64,000 nt of DNA from CAIQIA01 sp945861105 (GCA_947488815.1 CANLCC010000007.1:10186-74185); one strand, 5' to 3'; positions 25,523-34,318 are shown, counted from the stretch's first letter. Translations and numbers: made by a program. The notes: generated from the letters alone by a model not told the origin.

Positions 25523-26667
25523 CAGGCGCTGCGCCGTCCGAGGGCGTCGTCCACGGCCCGCTGCTGATCGCGGCGGGTGATCCAGTGGTGGTAGGTGCGG
25601 GTGTGAATGGTCACGGAGTGGCCCATCATCCGGGCGGCGACGGTGTCGGGCAGGCCCAGGTGGATCGTCCGCAACGCCCAGGCGTGGCGCAGATCGTAGG
25701 GGGCGAGGGGCAGGTCATAGCGCTGGAACTGTTCGGCCACCCGCCGTCCCACCTGCTGCAGCGTCGTGCGCCGCAGGTCGGTGCACACGGCCGGCAGGCG
25801 CCCGGGGTCATCGGCGAGGGCGCCCAGGCCGAAGCGGTCGACCCAGTCGGGCAGAAAGGGCCACACCTGGTGTTCGCCGGTCTTGGTGGTGGGCAGCACC
25901 CGCAGCACCTTCTCCCCCCGGGGGGCCAGATCGGAGAAGTCGGCGTAGAACACTTCGTGGTTGCGCAGCCCGTAGGTGGCCATCAGGCCGTAGGCCAGGC
26001 GCCAGGCCGGGTTGGGAATGGCCACCACCGCCTCGAGGATGGCTCCATCGCTGGGGACGGCCCGGAAGCGGGCCCGATGCAGGCCGTAGCCGGCGGCCTG
26101 CTCCCGCCAGTCATCGGGCAGGGCCAGGCCCTCCTGGCGGGCCAGCAGGCCCAGCACCAGGCCGCACTGCTGGCGGGAACGGCTGGCCGGTGGATAGGTG
26201 GCGAGCACCTGCTGCAGGAGGCCGGACGACAGGGGCTGGCCTCGACCTTCGTGGCGCAGCCGGCGCAGATAGGGCAGATACGCCGCCGTCCAGGTGCTGC
26301 GTCCGCCGCTGAGGGAGCGGCGCCGGCGTGGATCGTCGAAGAAGCTGCGCTCGAAATCGTCAAGGGGGCCGTCGAGCGGGTCGCTGGCCCTGGCCGGGGG
26401 AGGGGCTGCGGCCACCGTCTGCCAGCGGAACACGCCGGCCGCCAGCTGGGCTTCGATGCGGTGCAGCTGCCGCAGGGCCTCGGCCAGGCCGGTGGCGTCG
26501 GCGGGGAGGCCAAGGCTGAGGCGCTGGGTTCTCAGTCCTTCGCCACCATCCCGCCGGGGCAGGGGCCCGCGCAGCCCCAGCCGGCCGCCGCGGCGTTCGA
26601 GCCGCAGGCTCAGCCCCGCCTGCCGCAGGCCCTCGTTGATGCGTTGCAGCTCGCCGTCGACCGCCAT
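25522..26667 (-). CDS. tyrosine recombinase/integrase-family protein
   Basis: A 381-residue phage-integrase-fold protein. The C-terminal catalytic domain shows the first Arg in GLRNHEV (Arg235), a box II of YDLRHAW with Arg327, GHS with His350, and the nucleophile Tyr359 in RTYHHW. The usual His of the HxLR box is Tyr here, seen in many integrases. The N-terminal half is a helical arm/core-binding domain. It sits inside a coupled gene run with no attachment sites, cargo or phage genes, so it is probably a resident chromosomal protein rather than part of an active element. Start: ATG at 26667 (MAVDGELQR). Confidence 0.82.
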   Translation of the reverse strand: MAVDGELQRINEGLRQAGLSLRLERRGGRLGLRGPLPRRDGGEGLRTQRLSLGLPADATGLAEALRQLHRIEAQLAAGVFRWQTVAAAPPPARASDPLDGPLDDFERSFFDDPRRRRSLSGGRSTWTAAYLPYLRRLRHEGRGQPLSSGLLQQVLATYPPASRSRQQCGLVLGLLARQEGLALPDDWREQAAGYGLHRARFRAVPSDGAILEAVVAIPNPAWRLAYGLMATYGLRNHEVFYADFSDLAPRGEKVLRVLPTTKTGEHQVWPFLPDWVDRFGLGALADDPGRLPAVCTDLRRTTLQQVGRRVAEQFQRYDLPLAPYDLRHAWALRTIHLGLPDTVAARMMGHSVTIHTRTYHHWITRRDQQRAVDDALGRRSA

Positions 26668-26748
26668 GGGCCGGACGGTATCCCGCCCGAGGGCGGTCGG
26701 CCAGGGCCGGCGGTTAGGCTCTGGCGCGAAACAGAGGATCTTGGGGCC

Positions 26749-27912
26749 ATGGGCCGGGTCGGCGTGGTGCTGCTGAACCTGGGGGGGCCCGAGCGCATCC
26801 AGGATGTGGGGCCCTTCCTCTACAACCTCTTTGCAGATCCGGAGATCATCCGGCTGCCGATTCCGGCCCTGCAGAAACCGCTGGCCTGGCTGATCAGCAC
26901 CCTGCGCAGCCGCCGTTCCCAGGAGGCCTACCGCTCGATCGGTGGCGGTTCCCCCCTGCGCCGCATCACCGACCAGCAGGCCCGGGAGCTGCAGAGCGTG
27001 CTGCGCCAGCGGGGGGTGGAGGCCACCACCTATGTGGCCATGCGCTACTGGCATCCCTTCACCGAATCGGCCGTGGCCGACATGAAGGCCGATGCCATCG
27101 ACCAGGTGGTGGTGCTGCCCCTGTATCCCCAGTTCTCGATCAGCACCAGCGGCTCCAGCTTCCGGGAGCTGCAGCGGCTGCGCCAGGCCGATGCCAGCTT
27201 CGCCCGCCTCCCCCTGCGGGCCATCCGCAGCTGGTACGACCACCCGGGCTATCTGCAGGCCATGGCCCAGCTGATCAGCCGGGAACTGGATGCCTGCCAC
27301 GACCCGGCCCGGGCCCATGTGTTCTTCAGCGCCCATGGCGTGCCGCGCAGCTACGTCGATGAGGCAGGGGATCCCTACCAGCGGCAGATCGAGGCCTGTG
27401 CGGACCTGATCATGGAGCGCCTCGGCCGCGGCAATGCCTGGACCCTGGCCTACCAGAGCCGCGTCGGCCCCGTGGAATGGCTGCGCCCCTACACCGAGGA
27501 GGCCCTGCAGGACCTGGGCGCCGGCGGGGTGCAGGAGCTGGTGGTGGTGCCGATCAGCTTCGTGAGTGAGCACATCGAGACCCTCGAGGAGATCGACATC
27601 GAGTACCGCCACATCGCCACCGAGGCCGGTGTGGCCAACTTCCGGCGGGTGCCGGCCCTCGACACCGACCCCACCTTCATTGCCGGTCTGGCGGATCTGG
27701 TGCAGGCCTCCCTGGCCGGCCCCGAGGTTGACCTGGAGCAGGCGGCGGCCCTGCCGGCCCGCACCAAGCTGTACCCCCAGGAGAAATGGGTCTGGGGCTG
27801 GAACAACAGTTCGGAGGTCTGGAACGGCCGCCTGGCGATGCTGGGCTTCTCGGCCTTCCTGCTGGAGCTGTTGAGCGGCCGGGGCCCGCTGCACGCCCTC
27901 GGTCTGCTCTGA
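26749..27912 (+). CDS. hemH: ferrochelatase with C-terminal CAB/HLIP-like helix
   Basis: Inserts iron into protoporphyrin IX, the last step of heme synthesis. The 387-residue protein has VVLLNLGGPE at the start, the metal-binding FSAHGVPRSYVDEAGDPY region with its catalytic His, and SFVSEHIETLEEIDIEYR with the conserved His and Glu. After a linker near residue 345 it ends in a chlorophyll-binding-like transmembrane helix, NGRLAMLGFSAFLLELLSG, found in cyanobacterial and plastid ferrochelatases. Start: ATG at 26749. Divergent from the recombinase over 81 bp, which holds both promoters. Confidence 0.95.
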   Translation: MGRVGVVLLNLGGPERIQDVGPFLYNLFADPEIIRLPIPALQKPLAWLISTLRSRRSQEAYRSIGGGSPLRRITDQQARELQSVLRQRGVEATTYVAMRYWHPFTESAVADMKADAIDQVVVLPLYPQFSISTSGSSFRELQRLRQADASFARLPLRAIRSWYDHPGYLQAMAQLISRELDACHDPARAHVFFSAHGVPRSYVDEAGDPYQRQIEACADLIMERLGRGNAWTLAYQSRVGPVEWLRPYTEEALQDLGAGGVQELVVVPISFVSEHIETLEEIDIEYRHIATEAGVANFRRVPALDTDPTFIAGLADLVQASLAGPEVDLEQAAALPARTKLYPQEKWVWGWNNSSEVWNGRLAMLGFSAFLLELLSGRGPLHALGLL

Positions 27913-27917
27913 ACGCC

Positions 27918-28442
27918 ATGCAGCGCCTGATCCCGCCGCTGCTGGGGGCCGGTCTGCTGCTGGCCTCCATCGGTCCCGCCCAGGCCGACCGCCGCTGGCG
28001 TCTGGGGGTGTTTCCCGTGGCCAACTTCCAGGCCTACACCAGCCATTACGGCCCCCGCAGCCTCGATGGCGCTGCCCCCAGGCTGCACAACGGCCTCGAC
28101 ATCGCGGCTCCCCTCGGCAGTCCGGTGCGCAGCTGGTGGCGGGGGCAGGTGGTCGAGATCATTGATGACAGCGCCTGCGGCATCGGTGTGGTGGTCAGTT
28201 CCGGGGCCTACGACCACATCTATTGCCATCTGCACGGCAGCGTCAGCGGCGGCGTGTACCGCAGCGGCCCCGTGCAGCTGCGCAGCGGCCAGATGGTGCG
28301 CTTCGGGGAGCGCATCGGCCATGTGGGGCTCACCGGCCACACCACCGGTCCGCACCTGCACTGGGGCATGCGTTACCGGGGCGAATGGCTTGATCCGGGC
28401 CGCATTCTCAGGGCCATGGCGGCCAGTCAGGTGAGCCCCTAA
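27918..28442 (+). CDS. secreted M23-family metallopeptidase
   Basis: A 174-residue LytM-type endopeptidase that should cleave peptidoglycan cross-bridges outside the cytoplasm. The signal peptide LLGAGLLLASIGPAQA is followed by the M23 fold: the zinc ligands lie in HNGLDIAAP and in the closing HxH of GPHLHWGM, and a Cys pair (SACGIG, IYCHLHG) may form a disulfide. No SH3 or LysM targeting domain. It begins 5 bp after hemH, implying one transcript, and ilvB follows. Confidence 0.88.
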   Translation: MQRLIPPLLGAGLLLASIGPAQADRRWRLGVFPVANFQAYTSHYGPRSLDGAAPRLHNGLDIAAPLGSPVRSWWRGQVVEIIDDSACGIGVVVSSGAYDHIYCHLHGSVSGGVYRSGPVQLRSGQMVRFGERIGHVGLTGHTTGPHLHWGMRYRGEWLDPGRILRAMAASQVSP

Positions 28443-28476
28443 GTTGTTGATCAATCCAACGCATCGGGACGACGCC

Positions 28477-30324
28477 GTGACGCTCGCCACCGCAAGCACC
28501 GCTGCCCCCGCCCTGGAGCTGCCGGGCGAGGTGTCAGGGGCCTATGCGCTGATGGATGCGCTGCACCGTCACGGCGTGCAGCACATCTTCGGCTACCCGG
28601 GAGGAGCGATCCTCCCCATCTACGACGAGTTGCTGCTCGCCGAGCGGCGGGGCTGGATGCAGCACATCCTGGTGCGCCACGAGCAGGGCGGTGCCCATGC
28701 TGCCGATGCCTATGCCCGCGCCACCGGACGGGTCGGGGTCTGCTTCGGCACCTCGGGCCCCGGCGCCACCAACCTGGTGACCGGCATCGCCACCGCCCAG
28801 ATGGACTCGGTGCCCATGGTCGTCATCACCGGCCAGGTGGGGCGGGCCGCCATCGGCACCGATGCCTTCCAGGAGACCGACATCTTCGGCATCACCCTGC
28901 CGATCGTCAAACACTCCTGGGTGGTGCGCGACCCGGCCGACATCGGTCGCATCGTCGCCGAGGCCTTCCTGATCGCCGCCAGCGGCCGGCCCGGGCCGGT
29001 GCTGATCGATGTGCCCAAGGATGTGGGCACCGAGCGCTTTCATTACGTGCCGGTGGAACCGGGATCGGTGGTGCCCGCCGGCTTCCAGCTGCCCACGCCA
29101 CCACGGCCGGAGGCGGTCGCGGAGGCCCTCACCCTGATCCGCGAGGCGCGGCGGCCGCTGTTGTATGTGGGCGGTGGCGCCATCGCGGCGGGGGCCCATG
29201 GCGAGGTCCATGCCCTTGCCGAACGCTTCGCCCTGCCCACCACCACCACCCTGATGGGCAAGGGGGCCTTCGACGAGTGCCATCCCCTGTCAGTGGGCAT
29301 GCTTGGCATGCATGGCACCGCCTATGCCAACTTCGCGGTCACCGACTGCGATCTGCTGATCGCCGCCGGGGCGCGTTTCGACGACCGCGTCACCGGCCGC
29401 CTGGACACCTTCGCCCCGCGGGCGCGGGTGATCCACATCGACATCGATGCCGCCGAGGTGGGCAAGAACCGCTCCCCCGACGTCGGCATCGTCGCCGATG
29501 TGCGACTGGCCCTGCAGGCCCTGCTCGAGGCCTCAGCAGCCGACAGCCACGAGCACCGCACGGCCGCCTGGCTGGAGCGCATCAATGAGTGGCGCCGGCG
29601 CTACCCCCTGACGGTGCCGACGCCCGAGGGGGAGATCGCCCCCCAGGAGGTGATGCTCGCCCTGCAGGACCTCGCGGGTTCGGCGGTGGTGACCACCGAT
29701 GTGGGGCAGCACCAGATGTGGGCTGCCCAGTACCTGCACAACGGACCACGACGCTGGATCAGCAGCAGCGGCCTCGGCACGATGGGCTACGGCCTGCCGG
29801 CCGCCCTCGGGGCCCAGGTGGCCCTGCCGGGGGAGCAGGTGATCTGCGTCGCTGGCGACGCCAGCATCCTGATGAACATCCAGGAGCTGGGCACCGTGGC
29901 CCACTACGGGCTGCCGGTGAAGGTGATCATCATCAACAACGGCTGGCAGGGGATGGTGCGCCAGTGGCAGGAGAGCTTCTACGGCGAGCGCTATTCAGCG
30001 TCCGACATGAGCCAGGGCATGCCCGAGTTCGTTCAGCTGGCCGAGGCCTTCGGCGTGCGGGGGGTGCAGATCAGTGACCGCCGGCATCTGTCGACGGGGC
30101 TGGCCGAGGCCCTGGCCCATCCCGGTCCGGTGCTGGTGGATGTGCGGGTGCGCCGCAACGAGAACTGCTACCCGATGGTGCCCCCCGGCAAGAGCAATGC
30201 CCAGATGGTGGGTCTGCCCAGCCATCCTGAACTGGCGCTCAGCGAGCGGCGGATCTGTGGCGCCTGTCACCACGACAACCCCAGTGAGCACCTGTTCTGT
30301 TCCCACTGCGGTTCCCGCCTCTGA
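28477..30324 (+). CDS. ilvB: acetolactate synthase large subunit with C-terminal zinc ribbon
   Basis: ThDP enzyme that starts valine/leucine and isoleucine synthesis from pyruvate and 2-oxobutyrate. It has 615 residues from GTG 28477 (MTLATAST). The catalytic Glu is in VRHEQGGAHAADAYARATG, and FQETDIFGIT follows. The ThDP motif reads GDASILMNIQEL with the Asn pair further on (IIINN) and GWQGMVRQWQE. The last 25 residues form a zinc ribbon with Cys594, Cys597, Cys608 and Cys611 that textbook IlvB proteins lack. A TTG start at 28444 is possible. The regulatory subunit ilvN is not in the window. Confidence 0.93.
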   Translation: MTLATASTAAPALELPGEVSGAYALMDALHRHGVQHIFGYPGGAILPIYDELLLAERRGWMQHILVRHEQGGAHAADAYARATGRVGVCFGTSGPGATNLVTGIATAQMDSVPMVVITGQVGRAAIGTDAFQETDIFGITLPIVKHSWVVRDPADIGRIVAEAFLIAASGRPGPVLIDVPKDVGTERFHYVPVEPGSVVPAGFQLPTPPRPEAVAEALTLIREARRPLLYVGGGAIAAGAHGEVHALAERFALPTTTTLMGKGAFDECHPLSVGMLGMHGTAYANFAVTDCDLLIAAGARFDDRVTGRLDTFAPRARVIHIDIDAAEVGKNRSPDVGIVADVRLALQALLEASAADSHEHRTAAWLERINEWRRRYPLTVPTPEGEIAPQEVMLALQDLAGSAVVTTDVGQHQMWAAQYLHNGPRRWISSSGLGTMGYGLPAALGAQVALPGEQVICVAGDASILMNIQELGTVAHYGLPVKVIIINNGWQGMVRQWQESFYGERYSASDMSQGMPEFVQLAEAFGVRGVQISDRRHLSTGLAEALAHPGPVLVDVRVRRNENCYPMVPPGKSNAQMVGLPSHPELALSERRICGACHHDNPSEHLFCSHCGSRL

Positions 30325-30695
30325 TGGGACGACGGTTGTGGTTGCCCCTGCTGCTGACGCTGCTGCTGCTGTGGCCCGCCGCTGCCCGGGCCGCCGAAGT
30401 TCTGCAGGTGCGTGAGGCCGATCTGCTGCTGATCGGTGATCACAACCGCACCTACAGCGTCCGCCTGGCCTGCGCCGAACCCATCGTCGGGCGGGAGGCA
30501 GAGGCGGTCGACATGCTGCGCCATCAGTTGCGCCGACGTCAGAGGGTCAACCTGATGCCCATGGGCAGCCGTGACGGTCTGCTGCTGGCGCGGGTGCGTC
30601 CCCTGGGGATGGAGAGCGACCTGGCCCAGCAGCTTGTCGCCGCTGGCCTCGCCCGCACGGTGGAGGGTTGTCCAGGGGTGGCACCGGCGGCATGA
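30324..30695 (+). CDS. exported thermonuclease-fold small protein
   Basis: A 123-residue protein with a strong signal peptide (LLLTLLLLWPAAARA). The short beta-rich domain resembles the staphylococcal-nuclease/TNase-like OB fold (YSVRLACAEPIVGREAEAV, QLVAAGLARTV). The residues of an active nuclease are not clearly all there, so a binding role is as likely. The ATG overlaps the ilvB stop (TGATG), and it is coupled by ATGA to the next gene. Function unknown. Confidence 0.68.
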   Translation: MGRRLWLPLLLTLLLLWPAAARAAEVLQVREADLLLIGDHNRTYSVRLACAEPIVGREAEAVDMLRHQLRRRQRVNLMPMGSRDGLLLARVRPLGMESDLAQQLVAAGLARTVEGCPGVAPAA

Positions 30696-30919
30696 GCATC
30701 GACCGCACCGCCCGCGGCATCGTGCTGGTGCCCTGTCTGCTGCTCGGTGGGGCCTTTCTGAGCGCTGCGGCCTGGGGGCCGGCGGAAGCGGGACCGAACC
30801 GCACGGTGGCCCTGGTCATCGGCCTGGTGCTTGTGCTGGGGGGAGCATTGGCCCAGCTGGTGGGCCGGGGCCGCCCCCCCGAAAGCGGGCTCAGCGGGGA
30901 GCGGCGGCCGGAGCCTTGA
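30692..30919 (+). CDS. small two-helix membrane protein
   Basis: A 75-residue hypothetical protein with two hydrophobic segments, GIVLVPCLLLGGAFLSAAAW and VALVIGLVLVLGGALAQLVG, and a charged tail; it probably forms a helical hairpin in the membrane. The ATG overlaps the preceding stop by 4 nt, so it is the last cistron of the hemH-M23-ilvB run. The 3' end overlaps the convergent Tic22-like gene by 29 bp. No family recognised. Confidence 0.6.
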   Translation: MSIDRTARGIVLVPCLLLGGAFLSAAAWGPAEAGPNRTVALVIGLVLVLGGALAQLVGRGRPPESGLSGERRPEP

Positions 30920-31634
30920 CACCGCTCTTGCCGGCAGCGGCTGGTTGCTGCATCAGCTCGAAGAAGGCCTGGGTGGGATAGAAGAGGAAGGAATCCTGCT
31001 GCTGCTGCACCATCTGCTGCAGCGCCACCGTGATGTCGGCCGCCAGCAGTTCCACCTTCGTGTCCTTCAGGCGGGCCGCAGCCCGCTCGGCATCGGCATA
31101 GCTCAGGAAGAACACCGCTTTGGTCCCCTTGGGGGTGTTGACGGTGATGAACGGCTTGGAGAAGAACACCGGCACCGACAACCCTTCGCTGATGTCCTTG
31201 TCGGGCACCCCCTGGCGCTTGAGCATCTGCACGGCCCGGGCGAAGTCGTCGTCGTTGACGATCACCGGGGCCAGCAGCTTCTTGTCCTTGAGCCGGCTGT
31301 TGATCTCGGCCACCTTCTCGTTGGCGATGTTCAGCGGCACCGGCAGCACCCTGGCCTGGATCGTGGGGTTGGACTTGCGGAACATCTCCAGTTCCTTCTG
31401 GGCCCGGGCCTGTTCGAGGTACATGGGCAGCACCAGACCGTTGTCCCGCGGGATCGGCAGGGGGCTGCCCTCGGGATTGGTAAGGATGAACACCGGCACC
31501 ACCGAGAGCTTTTTCAGAGCCTCAGCCTCGGGAATGGCCCTGGCCGGCATGGCCGGCAGCAGCAGGCCGGCACAGGCCAGCGCCGCGGCCATCGGGCGCT
31601 GCAGACGACGGGCGAGGGCGGAGACGTCCAGCAT
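30891..31634 (-). CDS. Tic22-family periplasmic protein
   Basis: A 247-residue exported protein with signal peptide AAALACAGLLLPAMPARA, then the Tic22-like domain: VVPVFILTNPEGSPLPI at the start, VPVPLNIANEKVAEIN, VFFSKPFITV and KAVFFLSYADAERAA. Cyanobacterial Tic22 is a periplasmic or thylakoid-associated chaperone needed for outer-membrane protein (Omp85) biogenesis; plastid Tic22 is its descendant. The Ala/Lys-rich C-terminus overlaps the preceding small membrane-protein gene. Divergent from the binding-protein gene over 74 bp. Confidence 0.85.
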   Translation of the reverse strand: MLDVSALARRLQRPMAAALACAGLLLPAMPARAIPEAEALKKLSVVPVFILTNPEGSPLPIPRDNGLVLPMYLEQARAQKELEMFRKSNPTIQARVLPVPLNIANEKVAEINSRLKDKKLLAPVIVNDDDFARAVQMLKRQGVPDKDISEGLSVPVFFSKPFITVNTPKGTKAVFFLSYADAERAAARLKDTKVELLAADITVALQQMVQQQQDSFLFYPTQAFFELMQQPAAAGKSGVKAPAAAPR

Positions 31635-31708
31635 GGGACCCGGGTCGGGAAAGCGTGAGCGTAGGCAGGGCTCCCCCTTTAACCTGTCGCGGCTGGACGG
31701 TACTGGGC

Positions 31709-32890
31709 ATGACCACTGCAGAAACGGACCGGGGGTTGCGGCGCTGGCGACTGGCCGGCGTGGTGGCGTCCCTCGTGGCCGTGCAGTCCATGGCGGCCGC
31801 CCTGCCCCAGCCAGGCCATGCCCTGATGCTGCTGCCCAGTGAAGGTCCAGTCGCCGGCCTCGGGGATGGCCTGCGCCGCGGGTTTGTTCTGGCCCTGGAA
31901 GATTCCCGTCGCTGTGGACTGTCTGCGGTGCAGTGGTCGGTGGGATGGGTTCCCCCTGATGCCGATCCCGCCCCCCTGCTGGCCGGGCGCCGGCTGCCGC
32001 CGGTGCTGCTGGCTCCGCCGGCCACCCCCCTGGTCGAAACCGGTCTGCTGGCCCGCAATGCCCAGCGCCAGGTGCTGCTCACCCTGCAGCGGGGGGCGTC
32101 CCTGCAGCAGCTGGCCACCCGTCCGGGCTCTGACCGGCTCTGGCCGGTGGCCCCCGCCCGCACCCTGGAGATTGACGCCCTCGTCAAATCCCTCAGCGAT
32201 GCCGATCAGCTTGGCTTCCTGCTGGTCACCGACGGCACCAGTGATCAGCAACTGCTGGCCGATCGCTTTCTGGAAGGCATGCGGGCCCAGGGGGGGGTGT
32301 TGCTGGGCCCGGACGTGACGGCGCGGGTGGTGGATCCGTCGAAGCCGGAGGACCTGAAGCTGCTGGGCAGTGATGCCGAATGGTTCCGACCTTCGTCCGT
32401 CGTGGTGATGACCGGACCCGACACCCCGCTGATGAAGGCCGTCCTGAAGCAGACCTGGCCGAAGGACGTGACGCTGGTCTGGCCGGTGCCGCCCCGCCAG
32501 CGCAGCGAGCGTCCCCAGATCGGTGTCGATGAGGCCAGCCGTGGGCCCGGTTGGAAAGCGTTCGAGAAGGGTTTTCGCCAGCGTTGGGGTTACACCCCCA
32601 GTGTGGTGGAGGCTTCGGGGTACGACGCCGGCCAGCTGGTGGCTCTTTCGGCGGCTTCCCGCAGTCAGCCTCTGGGGGAAGGCCTGAAGGGGTTCGATCC
32701 GACCCTCGGCGCCCGTCCCCTGTGCGAGGCGATCAAGGCGCGCCGCGAGGGCCGCAGTGCCCGTCCCCAGGGGGTGGCCAGCAACATGGACATGAAACCG
32801 GCCACGCCGCCCACGGCCACCCTGGAGGTGATCGAGAAGAAGCCGGATGGGGCCCGCAAGACGAAGAATTTCAACCTCGGGGCCAGCTGA
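31709..32890 (+). CDS. periplasmic-binding-protein-like (type 1) protein
   Basis: A 393-residue exported protein with a hydrophobic N-terminal segment (LAGVVASLVAVQSMAAAL) and a fold pattern of type 1 solute-binding proteins or LppC-like domains: HALMLLPSEGPVAGLGDGLRRGF, then alternating strands such as LGFLLVTDGTSDQQLLADRFLEGM. The C-terminal tail is conserved-looking and charged. No ABC transporter genes are adjacent, so the ligand and partner are open. I start at ATG 31709 (MTTAETD), downstream of an in-frame GTG. Confidence 0.65.
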   Translation: MTTAETDRGLRRWRLAGVVASLVAVQSMAAALPQPGHALMLLPSEGPVAGLGDGLRRGFVLALEDSRRCGLSAVQWSVGWVPPDADPAPLLAGRRLPPVLLAPPATPLVETGLLARNAQRQVLLTLQRGASLQQLATRPGSDRLWPVAPARTLEIDALVKSLSDADQLGFLLVTDGTSDQQLLADRFLEGMRAQGGVLLGPDVTARVVDPSKPEDLKLLGSDAEWFRPSSVVVMTGPDTPLMKAVLKQTWPKDVTLVWPVPPRQRSERPQIGVDEASRGPGWKAFEKGFRQRWGYTPSVVEASGYDAGQLVALSAASRSQPLGEGLKGFDPTLGARPLCEAIKARREGRSARPQGVASNMDMKPATPPTATLEVIEKKPDGARKTKNFNLGAS

Positions 32891-32908
32891 GCCGGCCCCT
32901 TGCGGGGA

Positions 32909-33271
32909 TCACTCCTCCCCTTCGTCCTCGGCACCGACGGGCACAAGCCGGATCTGCTTGCGGCCGAGCTTGATCTCAAACTCGTCGCCCGGACGGAGGT
33001 TCAGCATGGCCGTGTAGGCCTTGCCGACCAGCAGGTTGCCATTGCCCTGGACGGTGGCGACATAGCTCAGTTTGCGGCCGGCACGTCCGCCACCGGAGCC
33101 GCCGATCTCGACGCCCTTGGCCTCGAGAAGGGCCTCATAGAAGGCCGTGAAGTTCAGGCGCTCGCCGCCGTCCTTCTTGCTGGAGACATACCCACAGGCA
33201 CGCACGATCTCGGATTTACCGGCATCGCCCAGCTCCTTCACCTTGGTCAGAAGATCGGTCCCAGTGAGCAT
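32909..33271 (-). CDS. cyanobacterial AbrB-like transcription regulator
   Basis: CyAbrB proteins are global regulators of nitrogen and carbon metabolism in cyanobacteria. The 120-residue protein has the family N-terminus (MLTGTDLLTKVKELGD), the core SEIVRACGYVSSKKDGGERL and the AbrB-type swapped-hairpin DNA-binding module at the C-terminus (GNGNLLVGKAYTAMLNLRPGDEFEIKLG, interrupted here by position only). The start MLTG at 33271 fits the family; the open frame continues to 33337. It is convergent with the binding-protein gene (18 bp between stops). Confidence 0.92.
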   Translation of the reverse strand: MLTGTDLLTKVKELGDAGKSEIVRACGYVSSKKDGGERLNFTAFYEALLEAKGVEIGGSGGGRAGRKLSYVATVQGNGNLLVGKAYTAMLNLRPGDEFEIKLGRKQIRLVPVGAEDEGEE

Positions 33272-33333
33272 TCCTTTGTTGAGTGCATTCCTCCGAAGAC
33301 TACCAATTCGCTGGCGATCTGAACAGTCATCGA

Positions 33334-34266
33334 TCACCAGAGAAGCAGCACAGGTTGCTCACGATTCAGCAACCACAGCTGACGGCGATCCCGCAGCAGA
33401 GGCTGACCGACGACCGCTTCAACCTCAAGGGCAGCAAGAATTCCGCTGTCGGTCACGATCATCGAGCGTTTGCCGACGGGGGTTCCGGCCAGCTGCAATC
33501 CCTCGAGATCCATCTGCAGAGCCGATTCATCGCCGCAGAAGCCGGTGATGCGCAGGGCCTGCACCGGTCCCCGGGGCCGGAGGCGGGCAGCCAGGTTGCG
33601 CGACACGAACAGCCCCTCGGCACCGGTATCGAGCAGGGCGCTCCCCCGGGCCCCGCGGCTGTCCTGCAGCTCGAGCAGCGGCACGGCATGGCGCCAGCGC
33701 AGGGGCACCCGTGTCGCCCCAGCCGGCGCCACGCCGGCGCGAACGAGGTCGAGCCCCAGCCGCAGCCGCCGGCCCACCGGGTCCACCAGCAAGGGCAACT
33801 GGCGGAACAGCGGCGCACCCAGCACCCCGTCACTGCCGGGGGGAATCCCCAGGGCCGGCATCACCAGCGCCTCGAGCCCGTCGATCTGCATGCCACCGAC
33901 GGTCAGCTGCGGCAGCTGCACCCGCCCGGGCTGCAGGTCCTGGCATGCCGCTCCGGCTCCCGCCAGCCGCAGGGACCCCGGTGGCAGCGGCGACACCGGC
34001 AGCCCCAGCCGTTGCACCAGCCGCTCGGTGACCAGGGACACCGAGGCGCCGCTGTCCAGCAGCAACCGCAGCACCGTGCCATCCGGGGTCGTGAGGCTCA
34101 CGATCGGGGTGTCGCCATCGGCGGGCCGGTCGTAGGGCACATCGGCGGCCCCCCGCACCCGGGGCTCGGGCAGCCGCATCCCCTCGAGCTGCACCAGGGC
34201 CGCCCGGGCCGGGGCCGCGGCCAGCAGCACCGCAGCGATCAGCACCGTCAGGGGCTGCAGACCCAT
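33334..34266 (-). CDS. single-chain retropepsin-like aspartyl protease
   Basis: A 310-residue exported protein (signal peptide LTVLIAAVLLAAAPARA). It has two aspartic-protease half-sites in one chain: LLLDSGAS with Asp71 and ALLDTGAE with Asp213, each followed further on by a hydrophobic-hydrophobic-Gly turn (GVLGAPLF and VVGQPLL). This pseudo-dimeric arrangement is that of pepsin; bacterial retropepsin-like proteins usually have one half-site per chain. The likely place is the periplasm. The start at 34266 (MGLQPLTVL) gives a proper signal peptide. Divergent from a GNAT gene over 52 bp. Confidence 0.8.
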   Translation of the reverse strand: MGLQPLTVLIAAVLLAAAPARAALVQLEGMRLPEPRVRGAADVPYDRPADGDTPIVSLTTPDGTVLRLLLDSGASVSLVTERLVQRLGLPVSPLPPGSLRLAGAGAACQDLQPGRVQLPQLTVGGMQIDGLEALVMPALGIPPGSDGVLGAPLFRQLPLLVDPVGRRLRLGLDLVRAGVAPAGATRVPLRWRHAVPLLELQDSRGARGSALLDTGAEGLFVSRNLAARLRPRGPVQALRITGFCGDESALQMDLEGLQLAGTPVGKRSMIVTDSGILAALEVEAVVGQPLLRDRRQLWLLNREQPVLLLW

Positions 34267-34318
34267 GGCATCGGCAGTCGTTGCCCCTTCAGGATGGGGG
34301 CCTGTGACGGTCGATGCC

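Noticed and set aside
25522..26667. Prophage or integrative element around the recombinase
   Set aside because: No phage genes, att repeats, tRNA or compositional change. Neighbours are core metabolic genes with coupled starts and stops.
25585..26748. Extension of the hemH frame upstream of 26749
   Set aside because: Antisense to the recombinase gene; ferrochelatase starts at MGRVGVVLLNLGG.
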